A DNA stretch of 64,000 nucleotides, from the NCBI RefSeq assembly GCF_027257155.1, contig NZ_JAPWDU010000004.1:434001-498000 (forward strand), in the 5' to 3' direction. Position 1 is the stretch's first letter; each line of letters opens with the position of its first letter. The DNA comes from Cerasicoccus sp. TK19100 (lineage in GTDB: Bacteria > Verrucomicrobiota > Verrucomicrobiia > Opitutales > Cerasicoccaceae). Under the pieces are notes generated by a model. That model saw nothing but the letters and a program-made list of their open reading frames with translations, did not search any database and was not told where the DNA came from. Both the position numbers and the translations under genes were made by a program. This document shows, piece by piece, positions 45,160-53,736 of the stretch.

Positions 45160-45693
45160 GTGCAATACTTGATCATCACTCTATGCCTAGCCTTTATTTT
45201 GAGCGGTTGCCGAGGCCCGAGCAAACCGACTTCAGAGGAGATCAAACAAGCTTTCGTAATCGACGATTTGATAAGTCTAAAGGTTGAAGAAATACCTTCG
45301 CACAGATTGACCAATAAGTATTCACTCTTCCACGGACAAGTTGCAAAGGAAGACATCATTTGGGCTGCTAACTGGTCTGCGGAAAAGGAACTTCAGAACG
45401 ATATCGGCATCATTGTATTTAAACGGGACCGTTTGATGCAGTCTTCCCTATTCTCGGATAGCCATACTACAACCACAGCTGATTCTGGCTCATTAACCGT
45501 CAAGACACGCCTTTTAGGCTTTGGCGCAGGAGGCGCTGTCAGCGGCTCAGCCTTCCAAAGCAGCAATGGCCGTTGGGACGTCCTGATTCTATTGTCTGAA
45601 GATTACGAAAACCCTAATCGCCCCAAAGGAGCTGGATGGAACATCTCGCAAAAAGGCATCGAAGTCGCACCTAAGCTGGATGAGTTACTGTAG
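45160..45693 (+). CDS. Putative lipoprotein of unknown function
   Basis: About 177 residues from a GTG at 45160. The N-terminus VQYLIITLCLAFILSGC is a lipoprotein signal with lipobox LSGC, and it is preceded by AAGG at 45142. A GTG at 45145 is an alternative start. The mature part (KPTSEEIKQAFVIDDLISLKVEEIPSHRL, then a Ser/Gly-rich and a beta-rich stretch) matches nothing I recognise. The upstream part of the open frame overlaps pyrC and is not used. It follows pyrC on the same strand. Confidence 0.7.
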   Translation: MQYLIITLCLAFILSGCRGPSKPTSEEIKQAFVIDDLISLKVEEIPSHRLTNKYSLFHGQVAKEDIIWAANWSAEKELQNDIGIIVFKRDRLMQSSLFSDSHTTTTADSGSLTVKTRLLGFGAGGAVSGSAFQSSNGRWDVLILLSEDYENPNRPKGAGWNISQKGIEVAPKLDELL

Positions 45694-45778
45694 GTATCGT
45701 GTTTTCCATGGCAGCCAGCCATACAGTTTCCTCTAGCCAACCTGCGCGCAGACTCATAAGCTATTCATCCACAACCCC

Positions 45779-47413
45779 ATGCCACCTGAAAGCGCCAGCT
45801 TGCCCGTCGCGGAAATAATCATCGGCCTGCTCAGCGGGCTGGGCTTTTTCCTCTTCGGCCTCGACCAGATGACACAGGCCCTCAAGGCCGTGGCCGGGGA
45901 TAAGCTGCGCAACATGCTGGCCAAGTTGACCGTCAACCGCTGGGCCGGCGCGGCAACGGGTGCGGGTGTCACTGCGGCGGTTAACAGTTCGTCGATCACG
46001 ACCGTGCTGCTGGTGGGCTTTATTTCGGCGGGCGTGATGTCGCTGGAGCAGGCAATACCGGTCATCATGGGCGCCAATATCGGGTCGACGGTCACGGCGC
46101 AAATCATCGCCTTCAACGTCACCCAATGGGGCGTGGCAACGGCGGCAGCTGGCTTTTTCCTGGTGTTTCTGTTTCGGAAGAAAACGCTAGGCGTCATCGG
46201 CGGCTTAATCCTCGGCCTAGGCCTGATCTTCTTCGGCATGGACCAGATGAGCAAAAGTGCCGCGCCCATGCGTGATTACCCGCCATTTATCGAGCTGATG
46301 GAGAGCATGCAGGCACCGCTGCTGGGCATCCTCGCCGGGGCGCTGTTTACCGCACTGGTGCAGAGCTCGGCCGCGACCACCGGCATCGTAATCGTCCTCG
46401 CCGGACAAGGCGTCATCTCGCTGGAGGCCGGTATCGCGCTGTGCTTTGGTGCCAATATCGGCACCTGTGTCACCGCGCTCCTAGCCGCCATTGGCAAGCC
46501 CCGCGAAGCCGTGCAGGCCGCCGTGGTGCACCTCATGTTTAACTTCGCCGGGGTGATCGTTTTCGGGTGGTTCATCCCGCAGCTAGCCGCACTCGTGCAA
46601 ATGATTTCCCCCGACGACACCGCTCGGGAAATCGCCAATGCCCACACCATTTTCAACATCGCCAACACATTGCTCTTCATTGGGTTCGTGGGGCCGTTCG
46701 CAGCAATCGTCCGCAAAATCGTCCCCATCCGCGAAGCCGACCAGGCGGACATCGCCACGCCGCGCCACATCAATCCGGTCTACCTGGCAACCCCCAACGA
46801 GGCACTGGAACAGGCCCGGCTCGAAGTGGTCGACCTGGCGCAGTACGCCATCGATCAGGTTCAGGCCTCAGGCAAAGCCTTTCTCCAAAACGACGCGGCC
46901 GATCTGGAATCCATCGAAAAACGCAGTGAGCAAATCAACCAACTTCATCGCGGCCTCGTAACCTATTTTTCCAGCCTCGCCTCGTGCGATCTCCAGCCGG
47001 CCCAATCGAGCCGCCTGCACCAGATCGCCTCCATTGCCAACTATTGGGAGAACATTGCCGAGCTCGGTGGCGGCTCGTTGCGCAGCCTGGCCAAGCAGCG
47101 GCGGGACTCGCATACCGTCGTCAGCCAAGCCCGCGGCGAGGCCCTCGGGAGCATGCAGGCGCAAACGCTTGAGCTGCTCCATGGCATTCGCGAATCACTG
47201 ATCAACGGCAACTTGGCGCTCTCCCAGTCCGCCATTGATGCGCAACCGGAGGTCCGCAAAAAGCTGAAAACCGCCCGCGAGCAATTGCAGCAATCACTCC
47301 GCGACCGCGAAAAGGAACGGCTTGGCATCTACTTGCTGGAGAACGACTTCGTGGAAATTCAAAAGCAGCTTTATTCGCTGACCAAACGCATTGCGCGCCT
47401 ACAGCTCGATTAG
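45779..47413 (+). CDS. Na/Pi cotransporter family protein (PNaS/NptA type) with PhoU-like C-terminus
   Basis: A 544-residue protein. Two inverted membrane repeats (residues ~1-310) carry the PNaS signatures NSSSITTVLLVGFISAGVMS and VQSSAATTGIVIVLAGQGVIS, followed by ANIGSTVTA and ANIGTCVTA. Residues ~345-540 are a helical PhoU-like domain. It should move phosphate with sodium, often outward. The last 15 nt overlap the convergent pspF gene. No pho regulon gene is nearby. Compare the degenerate relative at 56905. Confidence 0.93.
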   Translation: MPPESASLPVAEIIIGLLSGLGFFLFGLDQMTQALKAVAGDKLRNMLAKLTVNRWAGAATGAGVTAAVNSSSITTVLLVGFISAGVMSLEQAIPVIMGANIGSTVTAQIIAFNVTQWGVATAAAGFFLVFLFRKKTLGVIGGLILGLGLIFFGMDQMSKSAAPMRDYPPFIELMESMQAPLLGILAGALFTALVQSSAATTGIVIVLAGQGVISLEAGIALCFGANIGTCVTALLAAIGKPREAVQAAVVHLMFNFAGVIVFGWFIPQLAALVQMISPDDTAREIANAHTIFNIANTLLFIGFVGPFAAIVRKIVPIREADQADIATPRHINPVYLATPNEALEQARLEVVDLAQYAIDQVQASGKAFLQNDAADLESIEKRSEQINQLHRGLVTYFSSLASCDLQPAQSSRLHQIASIANYWENIAELGGGSLRSLAKQRRDSHTVVSQARGEALGSMQAQTLELLHGIRESLINGNLALSQSAIDAQPEVRKKLKTAREQLQQSLRDREKERLGIYLLENDFVEIQKQLYSLTKRIARLQLD

Positions 47414-48418
47414 CGCTTCGTGCTTTTTCATCAGCCGTCGAAGCTGATGATACCCAACGCCCAGCAGCTCCGCTGCCCTGCCTTGGTGGCCTTGGGTGCG
47501 CCGCAGCGCCTCGGCGATCTGGCGCGCCTCCAGCGAGGCGACCTGCTCCGTGAGGGGTAAATCGAAGCTAGGTGCGGCTTCGCCCGCAGTTTCGACCGCC
47601 GCAGGCTTGGCCACCGCGGTTCCCTCGGCGCTCCCCAGGCGGCTACTCCAGGGCGAGTCGAATGGGTCAAAGTCGACTTTCGCGATCTCGTCTTCGTCGG
47701 AATCGAGCCGATACACCGCGCGCTCCACGACGTTTTTTAACTCGCGGATGTTGCCCGGCCAGTCGTGGTTTTCCAACGCGCGACGGGCGGCAGCCGTGAA
47801 GTCCGGCACGTAGCGGTCCAGCTCCGAAGCCATGCGAGCCGCAAAGTGATTGGCGAGCAGGCTGACATCCCCACGCCTCACCCGCAGGGGCGGCAGAGCC
47901 AGCACCTCAAACGTCAGGCGATCCAATAAGTCAGGCAAAAACTTCCCGGCTTTGGCCAGTGCTGGCAGGTCAGCGTTGGTCGCCGCGACGAGCCGCACAT
48001 CCACCTCGACCGGTTCGCTGCCGCCCACGCGTTCGAACACCCCGTATTCCACCACGCGCAGGATTTTGCGCTGCACTTCCAGCGGTGCCTGGCCCAGCTC
48101 ATCGAGGAAAAACGTGCCGCCATCCGCCGCCTCAAAGCGGCCTTCCCGTCGACGCGCGGCCCCCGTAAACGCCCCTTGCTCGTGGCCAAAAAGCTCGCTC
48201 TCCAGCACGCCCGGGCTCAGCGCCGCACAGTTTAGCGAGATCAGTGGACCGTCCCAGCGCTTGGATAAATAATGCAAGCGCCGGGCCGCCAATTCCTTAC
48301 CCGTGCCGCGCTCACCCACCAGTAGAACCGGGCGCTCCACCGGTGCCGCGCGGCTCAGGCGTGACTGAAAATCCAGAAACGCATCCGACTCCCCCAATGG
48401 CTCATCCTGCCCATACAT
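47399..48418 (-). CDS. pspF: Phage shock protein operon transcriptional activator PspF
   Basis: A 339-residue sigma-54 activator without receiver domain. It has Walker A GERGTGKE (35-42), the GAFTGA sigma-54-contact loop (82-87), Walker B GGTFFLDELG, sensor residues in HDWPGNIRELKNVVERAV, and a Fis-type helix-turn-helix (~300-335: IAEALRRTQGHQGRAAELLGVGYHQLRRLM). It lies divergent to pspABC, as in enterobacteria. PspA normally holds PspF inactive until membrane stress. The start ATG is 211 nt from the pspA start, with candidate UAS and sigma-54 promoter between. Confidence 0.94.
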   Translation of the reverse strand: MYGQDEPLGESDAFLDFQSRLSRAAPVERPVLLVGERGTGKELAARRLHYLSKRWDGPLISLNCAALSPGVLESELFGHEQGAFTGAARRREGRFEAADGGTFFLDELGQAPLEVQRKILRVVEYGVFERVGGSEPVEVDVRLVAATNADLPALAKAGKFLPDLLDRLTFEVLALPPLRVRRGDVSLLANHFAARMASELDRYVPDFTAAARRALENHDWPGNIRELKNVVERAVYRLDSDEDEIAKVDFDPFDSPWSSRLGSAEGTAVAKPAAVETAGEAAPSFDLPLTEQVASLEARQIAEALRRTQGHQGRAAELLGVGYHQLRRLMKKHEALIEL

Positions 48419-48432
48419 TTTCGATAATTCTT

Positions 48433-48468
48433 TAGCGTTTTTCGCTATTTATCAAGCAAATTCGCTAA
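48433..48468. promoter_or_regulatory. Candidate PspF upstream activating sites
   Basis: TAGCGTTTTTCGCTA (48433-48447) is a palindrome, and TTCGCTAA (48461-48468) repeats its half site. They lie ~80-110 nt upstream of the candidate -24/-12 promoter of pspA, the usual distance for sigma-54 activator sites. Confidence 0.5.
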
Positions 48469-48546
48469 GACGAACAAACAGAAAATCGCCCATCAAATTA
48501 CCATTATTCACTTATAAAACAACGACTTACAAAATTAAAAACCGCG

Positions 48547-48563
48547 TTGGCACACTTCGTTCT
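48547..48563 (+). promoter_or_regulatory. Candidate sigma-54 promoter of pspABC
   Basis: TTGGCACACTTCGTTCT has a good -24 element (TTGGCAC). At the -12 position the expected GC dinucleotide reads TC, so the match is imperfect. It lies ~65 nt before the pspA ATG at 48630. Confidence 0.45.
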
Positions 48564-48629
48564 ATAGTAATGGCACAAAACGACAACTTACACACATCAA
48601 CACTTCACAACTTCAACACACTAAACACC

Positions 48630-49295
48630 ATGGGCATATTCTCCCGATTCCGCGATATCGTTAGCTCGAACCTCAACGCCATGCTCGACAAGGCTGAGGA
48701 TCCCGAAAAGCTGCTCAAGCAGGTCATCCGCGAGATGGAAGACACGCTGGTTGAGCTCAAGGCCTCCTGCGCCGGATGCATGGCCGAACGCACCAAAGTC
48801 GACCGCGCTCGCGCCGAGGCCGAGGTAAAGGTCGCCGACTGGGCCACCAAGGCCGAGCTCGCCCTCTCCAAGGGCCGCGAAGACCTCGCCCGCGAGGCCC
48901 TTCTCGAAAAGCGCGCTTATGCTGAACGCGTTGAAAAGCTTACCGCCGAAGCCGAGTCTCACGCCGACGTGGTTGGCCAATACCAAGCCGACATCGCCGA
49001 GCTCGAAGCCAAGCTGGAGCAAGCCCGCGACAAGCAACGCGTCCTCGTGCAGCGCCACGAACACGCCACCAACAAGAAGCGTGCGCAGACCGATATCCGC
49101 AAATTTAACGTCAAGAATACGGCGGCCAAGTTCGAGCAATTCGAGACCCGCATCGACCGTCTGGAAGCCGAGGCCGACCTCGTCAACCCGAAGACCAAGC
49201 CTTCGCTCGAAGATGAGTTCACCCGCCTGGCGCAAGACGACGAGATCGAAGCCGAACTGGCCGGCCTGAAGGAAAAAATCGGCGGCAAGAAGTAA
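48630..49295 (+). CDS. pspA: Phage shock protein A (PspA/IM30 family)
   Basis: A 221-residue ESCRT-III-like coiled-coil protein. The ATG at 48630 starts the family N-terminus MGIFSRFRDIVSSNLNAMLDKAEDPEKLL, an amphipathic helix that binds membrane. Long heptad-rich helices follow. It protects the inner membrane under stress and restrains PspF. The open frame upstream of 48630 encodes a low-complexity stretch and is not used. It is the first gene of the pspABC operon. Confidence 0.96.
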   Translation: MGIFSRFRDIVSSNLNAMLDKAEDPEKLLKQVIREMEDTLVELKASCAGCMAERTKVDRARAEAEVKVADWATKAELALSKGREDLAREALLEKRAYAERVEKLTAEAESHADVVGQYQADIAELEAKLEQARDKQRVLVQRHEHATNKKRAQTDIRKFNVKNTAAKFEQFETRIDRLEAEADLVNPKTKPSLEDEFTRLAQDDEIEAELAGLKEKIGGKK

Positions 49296-49335
49296 TCGCC
49301 TCGCAAGCTGACACCACGAACCGTATTATAACATC

Positions 49336-49575
49336 ATGTCCACAGCCCTCTTGATATTCGTCATCGTTGGCATCCCGGTACTATGCGGTGCCGCGATCGC
49401 CATCACGGCGATCATCAAGGGCAGCAGTGCGCTGAGTTCCAAGAATCTCTCTGCCGAAGAAACGAAAATCCTTCAGGAAATTCACCAGGGTCTGGAGCGA
49501 ATGGAAAAGCGCATCGACGCCCTTGAAACGATCGTCATCGACAAAGAAAAGCAACCCGAACGCACCCAACTATGA
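49336..49575 (+). CDS. pspB: Phage shock protein B
   Basis: A 79-residue protein with one N-terminal membrane helix (ALLIFVIVGIPVLCGAAIAI) and a cytoplasmic coiled coil (LSAEETKILQEIHQGLERMEKRIDALETIV). This is the PspB layout. With PspC it senses envelope stress and sequesters PspA. Its last bases overlap the pspC start (ATGA). Confidence 0.93.
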   Translation: MSTALLIFVIVGIPVLCGAAIAITAIIKGSSALSSKNLSAEETKILQEIHQGLERMEKRIDALETIVIDKEKQPERTQL

Positions 49576-49955
49576 GACAATCACCGCCTTCCCTCCCCCT
49601 CTATCGCTCACGCCACGGCTGGCTGCTGGGCGTCTGCCAGGGGCTCGCCGATTGGCGCAACATGCCGGTGACCTGGGTCCGCCTAGCCATGATCATCGCG
49701 ATCGCCCTCACGGGCTTCTGGCTCGGCATCGCCGTTTACGTGATCCTTGGCCTCATCATGAAGCCTGCTCCCATGGCACCGATTGAATCCGATGAAGAGC
49801 TGGAATTTTACTCCACCATATCCAGCTCCCGCCAACAGGCACTGCGACGCCTCCAACGCACTTTTGAGGAACTGGACCGCCGCACCCGCCGCCTGGAGCA
49901 CTCCGTGACCAGTTCGGAATTTGAGTGGGAACAGCGCTTGAACTCCGGAAAATAA
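49572..49955 (+). CDS. pspC: Phage shock protein C (PspC domain)
   Basis: A 127-residue protein with the PspC domain at the N-terminus: LYRSRHGWLLGVCQGLADWRNMPVTWVRL, then a membrane helix (MIIAIALTGFWLGIAVYVILGLIM), then a C-terminal coiled coil (RQQALRRLQRTFEELDRRTRRLEHSV). Membrane stress sensor acting with PspB. It overlaps pspB by 4 nt and is followed by the terminator at 50062. Confidence 0.94.
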   Translation: MRQSPPSLPLYRSRHGWLLGVCQGLADWRNMPVTWVRLAMIIAIALTGFWLGIAVYVILGLIMKPAPMAPIESDEELEFYSTISSSRQQALRRLQRTFEELDRRTRRLEHSVTSSEFEWEQRLNSGK

Positions 49956-50061
49956 TATACTGCAATACAGCCAAATCAGGTGATATGCATTATCCTGCCC
50001 AACGCTTAACGTTATAGCAGCGATCCATTTTCCGGGGCATAATGCCCTTTTTAGCCAGAAA

Positions 50062-50099
50062 GCAGTCCGGGGACTTCACACCTCGGACTGCGTTTTTTT
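50062..50099 (+). terminator. Terminator of the pspABC operon
   Basis: GCAGTCCG...CGGACTGC (50062-50069 and 50084-50091), extended by GG/CC pairs, is followed by GTTTTTTT. It lies ~105 nt after pspC. It may also serve the minus-strand HD gene ending at 50106. Confidence 0.88.
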
Positions 50100-50105
50100 A
50101 AAGAT

Positions 50106-50744
50106 CTAAAGCGCGTTCTCATCAAGCAACCGATCAAGCTCTAGCTGCATATTTTCGCGGGCCTGCATATCGTAAGCCTCCCTAAAACATGCCGCATTAT
50201 AGATGCGGTCACGCTCCAGGAATCCCTTCAGCACGCGACAGCGACCAGCACGATAGTCATCTGGAGCAACCCAAGAATACTCCCGACGCACATTCGAGGC
50301 ATAAGCAGCGTAAACATCGGGCGAGGCACCCAAAATCGCCAAATCGATATCAACGATCATTTCCGGATCTCCAGCCGGTGGCTGTTTCCGATGCTCCGTA
50401 ATCAAAATTAGTTGAGCAACCTCTTCTCCCAAGACCTCATCCAAATGGAAAAAATCGTGAGCAACAGCCGCGCTCCGGGCTTCGTTATCGTGGCACCTGG
50501 AATCATAAACGCAGTCGTGAAACCAGATTGCGAACTCCACAGCGGTAGGATTCGCAACCAAGCCTGAGTGCTCATCGAGCAACCTCAGGCAATGATCGAG
50601 ATGATCGAAATTATGATAATGCCGACTGGCAGCACCATAACCTTCGACCAAGCGGTTCCAACCCGCCTCTGCGGCGGCTAAGGTGACGCGGTTGGCGCGA
50701 CAATGCCCCAACCAACGCTGCTCCAATCTAGGCAAGTTGCCCAC
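50106..50744 (-). CDS. HD-domain metal-dependent phosphohydrolase-like protein
   Basis: A 212-residue soluble protein starting with GTG. The HD signature is visible as SRHYHNFDHLDHC and FAIWFHDCVYD, with a later Asp in IVDIDLAILG. These are the metal ligands of the predicted HD superfamily hydrolase group (YpgQ/COG4339 type), which may act on nucleotides. The first 17 nt overlap the end of the PfkB kinase gene, so the two are translationally coupled. Confidence 0.85.
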   Translation of the reverse strand: MGNLPRLEQRWLGHCRANRVTLAAAEAGWNRLVEGYGAASRHYHNFDHLDHCLRLLDEHSGLVANPTAVEFAIWFHDCVYDSRCHDNEARSAAVAHDFFHLDEVLGEEVAQLILITEHRKQPPAGDPEMIVDIDLAILGASPDVYAAYASNVRREYSWVAPDDYRAGRCRVLKGFLERDRIYNAACFREAYDMQARENMQLELDRLLDENAL

Positions 50745-51714
50745 GGATGACTTCCCAGCGGTCGGCCGGAATCGCGCCGCCCATTACCTGGACCACCTCT
50801 GCGCCAAGGATCGAACCGTAGCGGCCGCAGGTCGGCAAGTCCTTGCCCGAGAGCCAGCCGTAAAGGAAGCCCGCCGCCCAAAGGTCGCCAGCACCAGTCG
50901 TGTCGATGGCGTTGTTGACGATTAACGGCTCGATGCGATGCAGTTGGTCGCCCTGTTGAATCAATGAGCCCGCCTTGCCGAGCTTGACGGCGGCGATGTC
51001 ACACAGGCTAGCCAAATGCGCGGCCATCCCCATATAGTCGTCGCCCATATCCGTGAAGGCACCCGCCTCGTCTTCGTTGGCGAAAACGATGTCTACCGAG
51101 TCGCGCAAAATGTCGGCCAAAATGTCCTTAGCCGCGCCCACGACTTCAAACGAAGCCAGGTCCAGGCTCACGGTGCAGCCAGCGAGCTTGGCGCATTCGA
51201 GCACACGGAAAAGCAAGTCGCGGTTGAAAAGTAGATAGCCCTCAATGTGAGCATGGTCCACACCGGCAAAATCCTCCGGGGTAACATCGTCCGGCGAGAG
51301 CGTCATCGCGGCACCGAGGTCGGTGCGCATCGTGCGCTGAGAGTCGTGCGTGACCATCGAGAGACAGTGGCCATTGGGCACGTCTGCGCTCTTAAAACGG
51401 GCGATGTCACCACCGATCGCCTTAAAGCTGTCGCGGTAGAAGGCGGCGTTGTCGTCGTTGCCGAGCTTTCCGAGGAAAGTCGTGGGCAGGCCGAGATTCG
51501 CGACGCCGACGGCGGTGTTACCCGCCGAGCCACCGGGTGCCTGCACGAGCGGCGTATCCATCTTGCCAATGATGCCGGCGATGGTCGCGGCATCAACCAG
51601 CTCCATGCCGCCTTTGGCTCCAGCGACATGGGCCACCAGAAAGTCATCATTTACGTTCGCGAGTGTGTCGACCACCGGGGAGCCGACACCGATTAGCTTG
51701 TAGGGATTTGCCAT
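50728..51714 (-). CDS. PfkB-family carbohydrate/nucleoside kinase (adenosine-kinase-like)
   Basis: A 328-residue ribokinase-fold enzyme, starting at ATG 51714 (the open frame extends 12 codons more). It has GVGSPVVDTLANV at the N-terminus, GGSAGNTAVGVANLG in the substrate loop and the anion-hole/catalytic motif DTTGAGDLWAAGFLYG near the C-terminus. The pattern resembles the bacterial adenosine kinase/sugar kinase group that includes many alphaproteobacterial enzymes. The phosphate acceptor is unproven. It is the middle gene of a compact minus-strand group with a NUDIX hydrolase upstream and an HD protein downstream. Confidence 0.9.
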   Translation of the reverse strand: MANPYKLIGVGSPVVDTLANVNDDFLVAHVAGAKGGMELVDAATIAGIIGKMDTPLVQAPGGSAGNTAVGVANLGLPTTFLGKLGNDDNAAFYRDSFKAIGGDIARFKSADVPNGHCLSMVTHDSQRTMRTDLGAAMTLSPDDVTPEDFAGVDHAHIEGYLLFNRDLLFRVLECAKLAGCTVSLDLASFEVVGAAKDILADILRDSVDIVFANEDEAGAFTDMGDDYMGMAAHLASLCDIAAVKLGKAGSLIQQGDQLHRIEPLIVNNAIDTTGAGDLWAAGFLYGWLSGKDLPTCGRYGSILGAEVVQVMGGAIPADRWEVIRGQLA

Positions 51715-51783
51715 AAAGAAAGGTTCATACGGAGCGAGGCACCAATGCAAAGATATTCCGAATTTTGTATGCCGACAGTGCGA

Positions 51784-52362
51784 TTATTGGCTGATCGTTG
51801 TCGGCTCGCCAGCGAGATATCGATCCAGCCAGAAGAGTGCATTGAGCGCCATGGAATGCGTGATCTCCTGCCGCGCCATCATCTCGCGGGTTTCCGCCAG
51901 CGTGAAGACCTTGACCTGCATCTCCTCATTGGGGTCGAGGTCCTGCTCGTGCTTCAGCTCACAGTTTTCAATCAGCACGAAATGCGCGCGATTGTTCTGC
52001 AGCGCGGGGTTCGGGTGACACCAGCCGAGGTATTTTGGGGCACCGCCCACGTAGCCAGTCTCTTCGGTCATCTCACGGGGGCCGGCAACCATTGGGTCGT
52101 TTTCGTGCGGATCAATCACGCCGCCCGGCATTTCCCAGGACGGCTGCCGCGTGCCAAAGCGGAACTGCCGCACCATGACGATTTTCCCATCCGTCGTCAG
52201 CGGGAGCACCAGCACCCAATCGGGGCATTTCATGGTATAGAAATCATCCTCGCGCCCGTCGCCCGGATGGCGAAAGCGCTCTTTCACGACCTCATAGACC
52301 TTGCAGTCAGCGTGATGAGTAGTCTTAACGAGATCCCAGTCTTTGGGCGGCAGGTGGCTCAT
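51784..52362 (-). CDS. NUDIX hydrolase (ADP-ribose pyrophosphatase-like)
   Basis: A 192-residue enzyme from ATG 52362. The NUDIX box reads GGVIDPHENDPMVAGPREMTEETGY. It fits GX5E-X7-REUXEEXGU except for one extra residue between the first Glu and the RE pair, which slightly lengthens the loop. WEMPGG and the preceding VRQFRFGTRQPSWEMPGG segment resemble ADP-ribose and nucleoside diphosphate sugar hydrolases. Together with the kinase and HD genes it suggests nucleotide salvage or clean-up. Confidence 0.9.
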   Translation of the reverse strand: MSHLPPKDWDLVKTTHHADCKVYEVVKERFRHPGDGREDDFYTMKCPDWVLVLPLTTDGKIVMVRQFRFGTRQPSWEMPGGVIDPHENDPMVAGPREMTEETGYVGGAPKYLGWCHPNPALQNNRAHFVLIENCELKHEQDLDPNEEMQVKVFTLAETREMMARQEITHSMALNALFWLDRYLAGEPTTISQ

Positions 52363-52415
52363 GCGCGAATGGGTAACGCAGCTTGGTCGACAATGCAAGC
52401 GATTGCCGCCGTGCC

Positions 52416-53045
52416 CTAATGAATGCTTTGGTTATAGTTTTTCCAAAGACCGTCGACAGAATCGAGAAAGCGGTCCGTCGGCATGTCCACAAAACTGCGG
52501 TTGCCGTAAACGCGCGTCTCCTTGATCAGCGACATGCAGGCGTTACTCGAGTTGTCAACGTGGCTATAAATCAGCCCCTCCAGGCTCACATCCTTGTCCT
52601 TCACGACGACCACAAACAGCTTATCCTTAATGCGCTCTTGAAACTGCGGATCGGTGAGAAACTTCGCGACCATCGCATCAAACTCAGCGTAGCCCGCGCC
52701 GTTACGATAAAAGATCAACATCGGCATCTGCTCATCGACGCTTTTCTCGAAAGCGTCGTCGTAATTCGTTGGCGTGTCTTTGAGAAACTCCTTGAGGCGC
52801 TCCTGCCGGTCCAGCTCATCCAGAAAAACATTGTCCGCATCCGAGAGAGTGCTGCGCGGCAGGGTAAACTGGCGCTTGTCGCTCGTGCGCTCGACGAAGA
52901 CGCTTTCTTTGTCATGCCGCAGGAGTAGCCCCTCGAATCCGCGCCCCTGCTTATCCGTCCAAGTGCGCGTCTGCGCGCCAACCAAAGAAGTGGTAAATAG
53001 CGAAAAGAGTAAGGTGACAAACAAGGGCAGTTTCGAGACGGGCAT
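52416..53045 (-). CDS. Secreted SHD1-like protein, copy 2
   Basis: A 209-residue protein with signal peptide (cleavage near VGA-Q). The N-terminal mature segment TRTWTDKQGRGFEGLLLRHDKESVFVERTSDKRQFTLPRSTLSDADNVFL is the SLA1-homology-like (SHD1) beta domain frequent in Planctomycetes and Verrucomicrobia. The C-terminal ~110 residues look thioredoxin-like (MLIFYRNGAGYAEFDAMVAKFL) but lack a CxxC pair. It is a clear paralogue of the adjacent gene at 53048, just 2 nt away. Function unknown. Confidence 0.78.
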   Translation of the reverse strand: MPVSKLPLFVTLLFSLFTTSLVGAQTRTWTDKQGRGFEGLLLRHDKESVFVERTSDKRQFTLPRSTLSDADNVFLDELDRQERLKEFLKDTPTNYDDAFEKSVDEQMPMLIFYRNGAGYAEFDAMVAKFLTDPQFQERIKDKLFVVVVKDKDVSLEGLIYSHVDNSSNACMSLIKETRVYGNRSFVDMPTDRFLDSVDGLWKNYNQSIH

Positions 53046-53047
53046 GT

Positions 53048-53689
53048 TTAAAACATACTGTTCTCCTCGGCACTGGTCAACTGCTCTTCAACATCCGCCA
53101 AAAACACCTTAAAACTACTATCTTCCTTTGCCCGGACGGAATCGCGCATAAACGGTCCGAGCGATTGATTCTGCGAGCCGAAGAAGATTGCGCGGCAAGC
53201 ATCGGGATACTCCGCCGTCCAACTGCCAATGCGGCGCTCCAGATCGTCTTCGCGTTGGGTGATGACCACCAACACCGCGCGCCCCTTGATTTTGGCCTGA
53301 AATTCTGGCTGATCGAGCAACCGGTCGACCGCCGCCAGAAATTTGTCTTCCGGCTCCTGATTGCGGTAGACAATAAAGGCGGGCAGCTTCTTGCGCTCGG
53401 ACAGCTTAACCGCGTCTTCAAAGGAGTCCGGGGTCTTCGCGAGGAACTCCTTCACCCGCTGCTGGCGGTCCATTTCGTCCAGAAAGTCGTTATCCGCCTG
53501 AGACAGCTTGCTGCGCTCAATGGTGAACTGGCGCTTGTCGCTGGTGCGCTCAATGAAGACCGTCATTGGCGTGTGGCTAAGCAACACTCCCTCAAACGAT
53601 CGGCCTTCGGCATCCGTCCAAGTCCGGGTTTGCGCGCTCAAGGCACACGCCCAGAGCAAGATCGTCAAGTGGAGCAGCAAGGCCTTCAT
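53048..53689 (-). CDS. Secreted SHD1-like protein, copy 1
   Basis: About 213 residues from ATG 53689, with signal peptide (LLHLTILLWACALSA-Q). The SHD1 segment TRTWTDAEGRSFEGVLLSHTPMTVFIERTSDKRQFTIERSKLSQADNDFLDEMDRQQRVKEFL is nearly the same as in the downstream gene; the C-terminal half has diverged (PAFIVYRNQEPEDKFLAAVDRLL). The pair is a tandem duplication that has kept its first half. It lies 47 nt after hpnH on the same strand. Function unknown. Confidence 0.78.
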   Translation of the reverse strand: MKALLLHLTILLWACALSAQTRTWTDAEGRSFEGVLLSHTPMTVFIERTSDKRQFTIERSKLSQADNDFLDEMDRQQRVKEFLAKTPDSFEDAVKLSERKKLPAFIVYRNQEPEDKFLAAVDRLLDQPEFQAKIKGRAVLVVITQREDDLERRIGSWTAEYPDACRAIFFGSQNQSLGPFMRDSVRAKEDSSFKVFLADVEEQLTSAEENSMF

Positions 53690-53736
53690 GCGGGATAGCG
53701 AAATGAACTCCAGCAAGCTCGCTGTGAATCACCGAA

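Noticed and set aside
50034-50052. GGGCATAATGCCC plus T-run as the main psp terminator
   Set aside because: The stem is only 5 bp with a 3-nt loop; the stronger hairpin at 50062-50099 is the better candidate.
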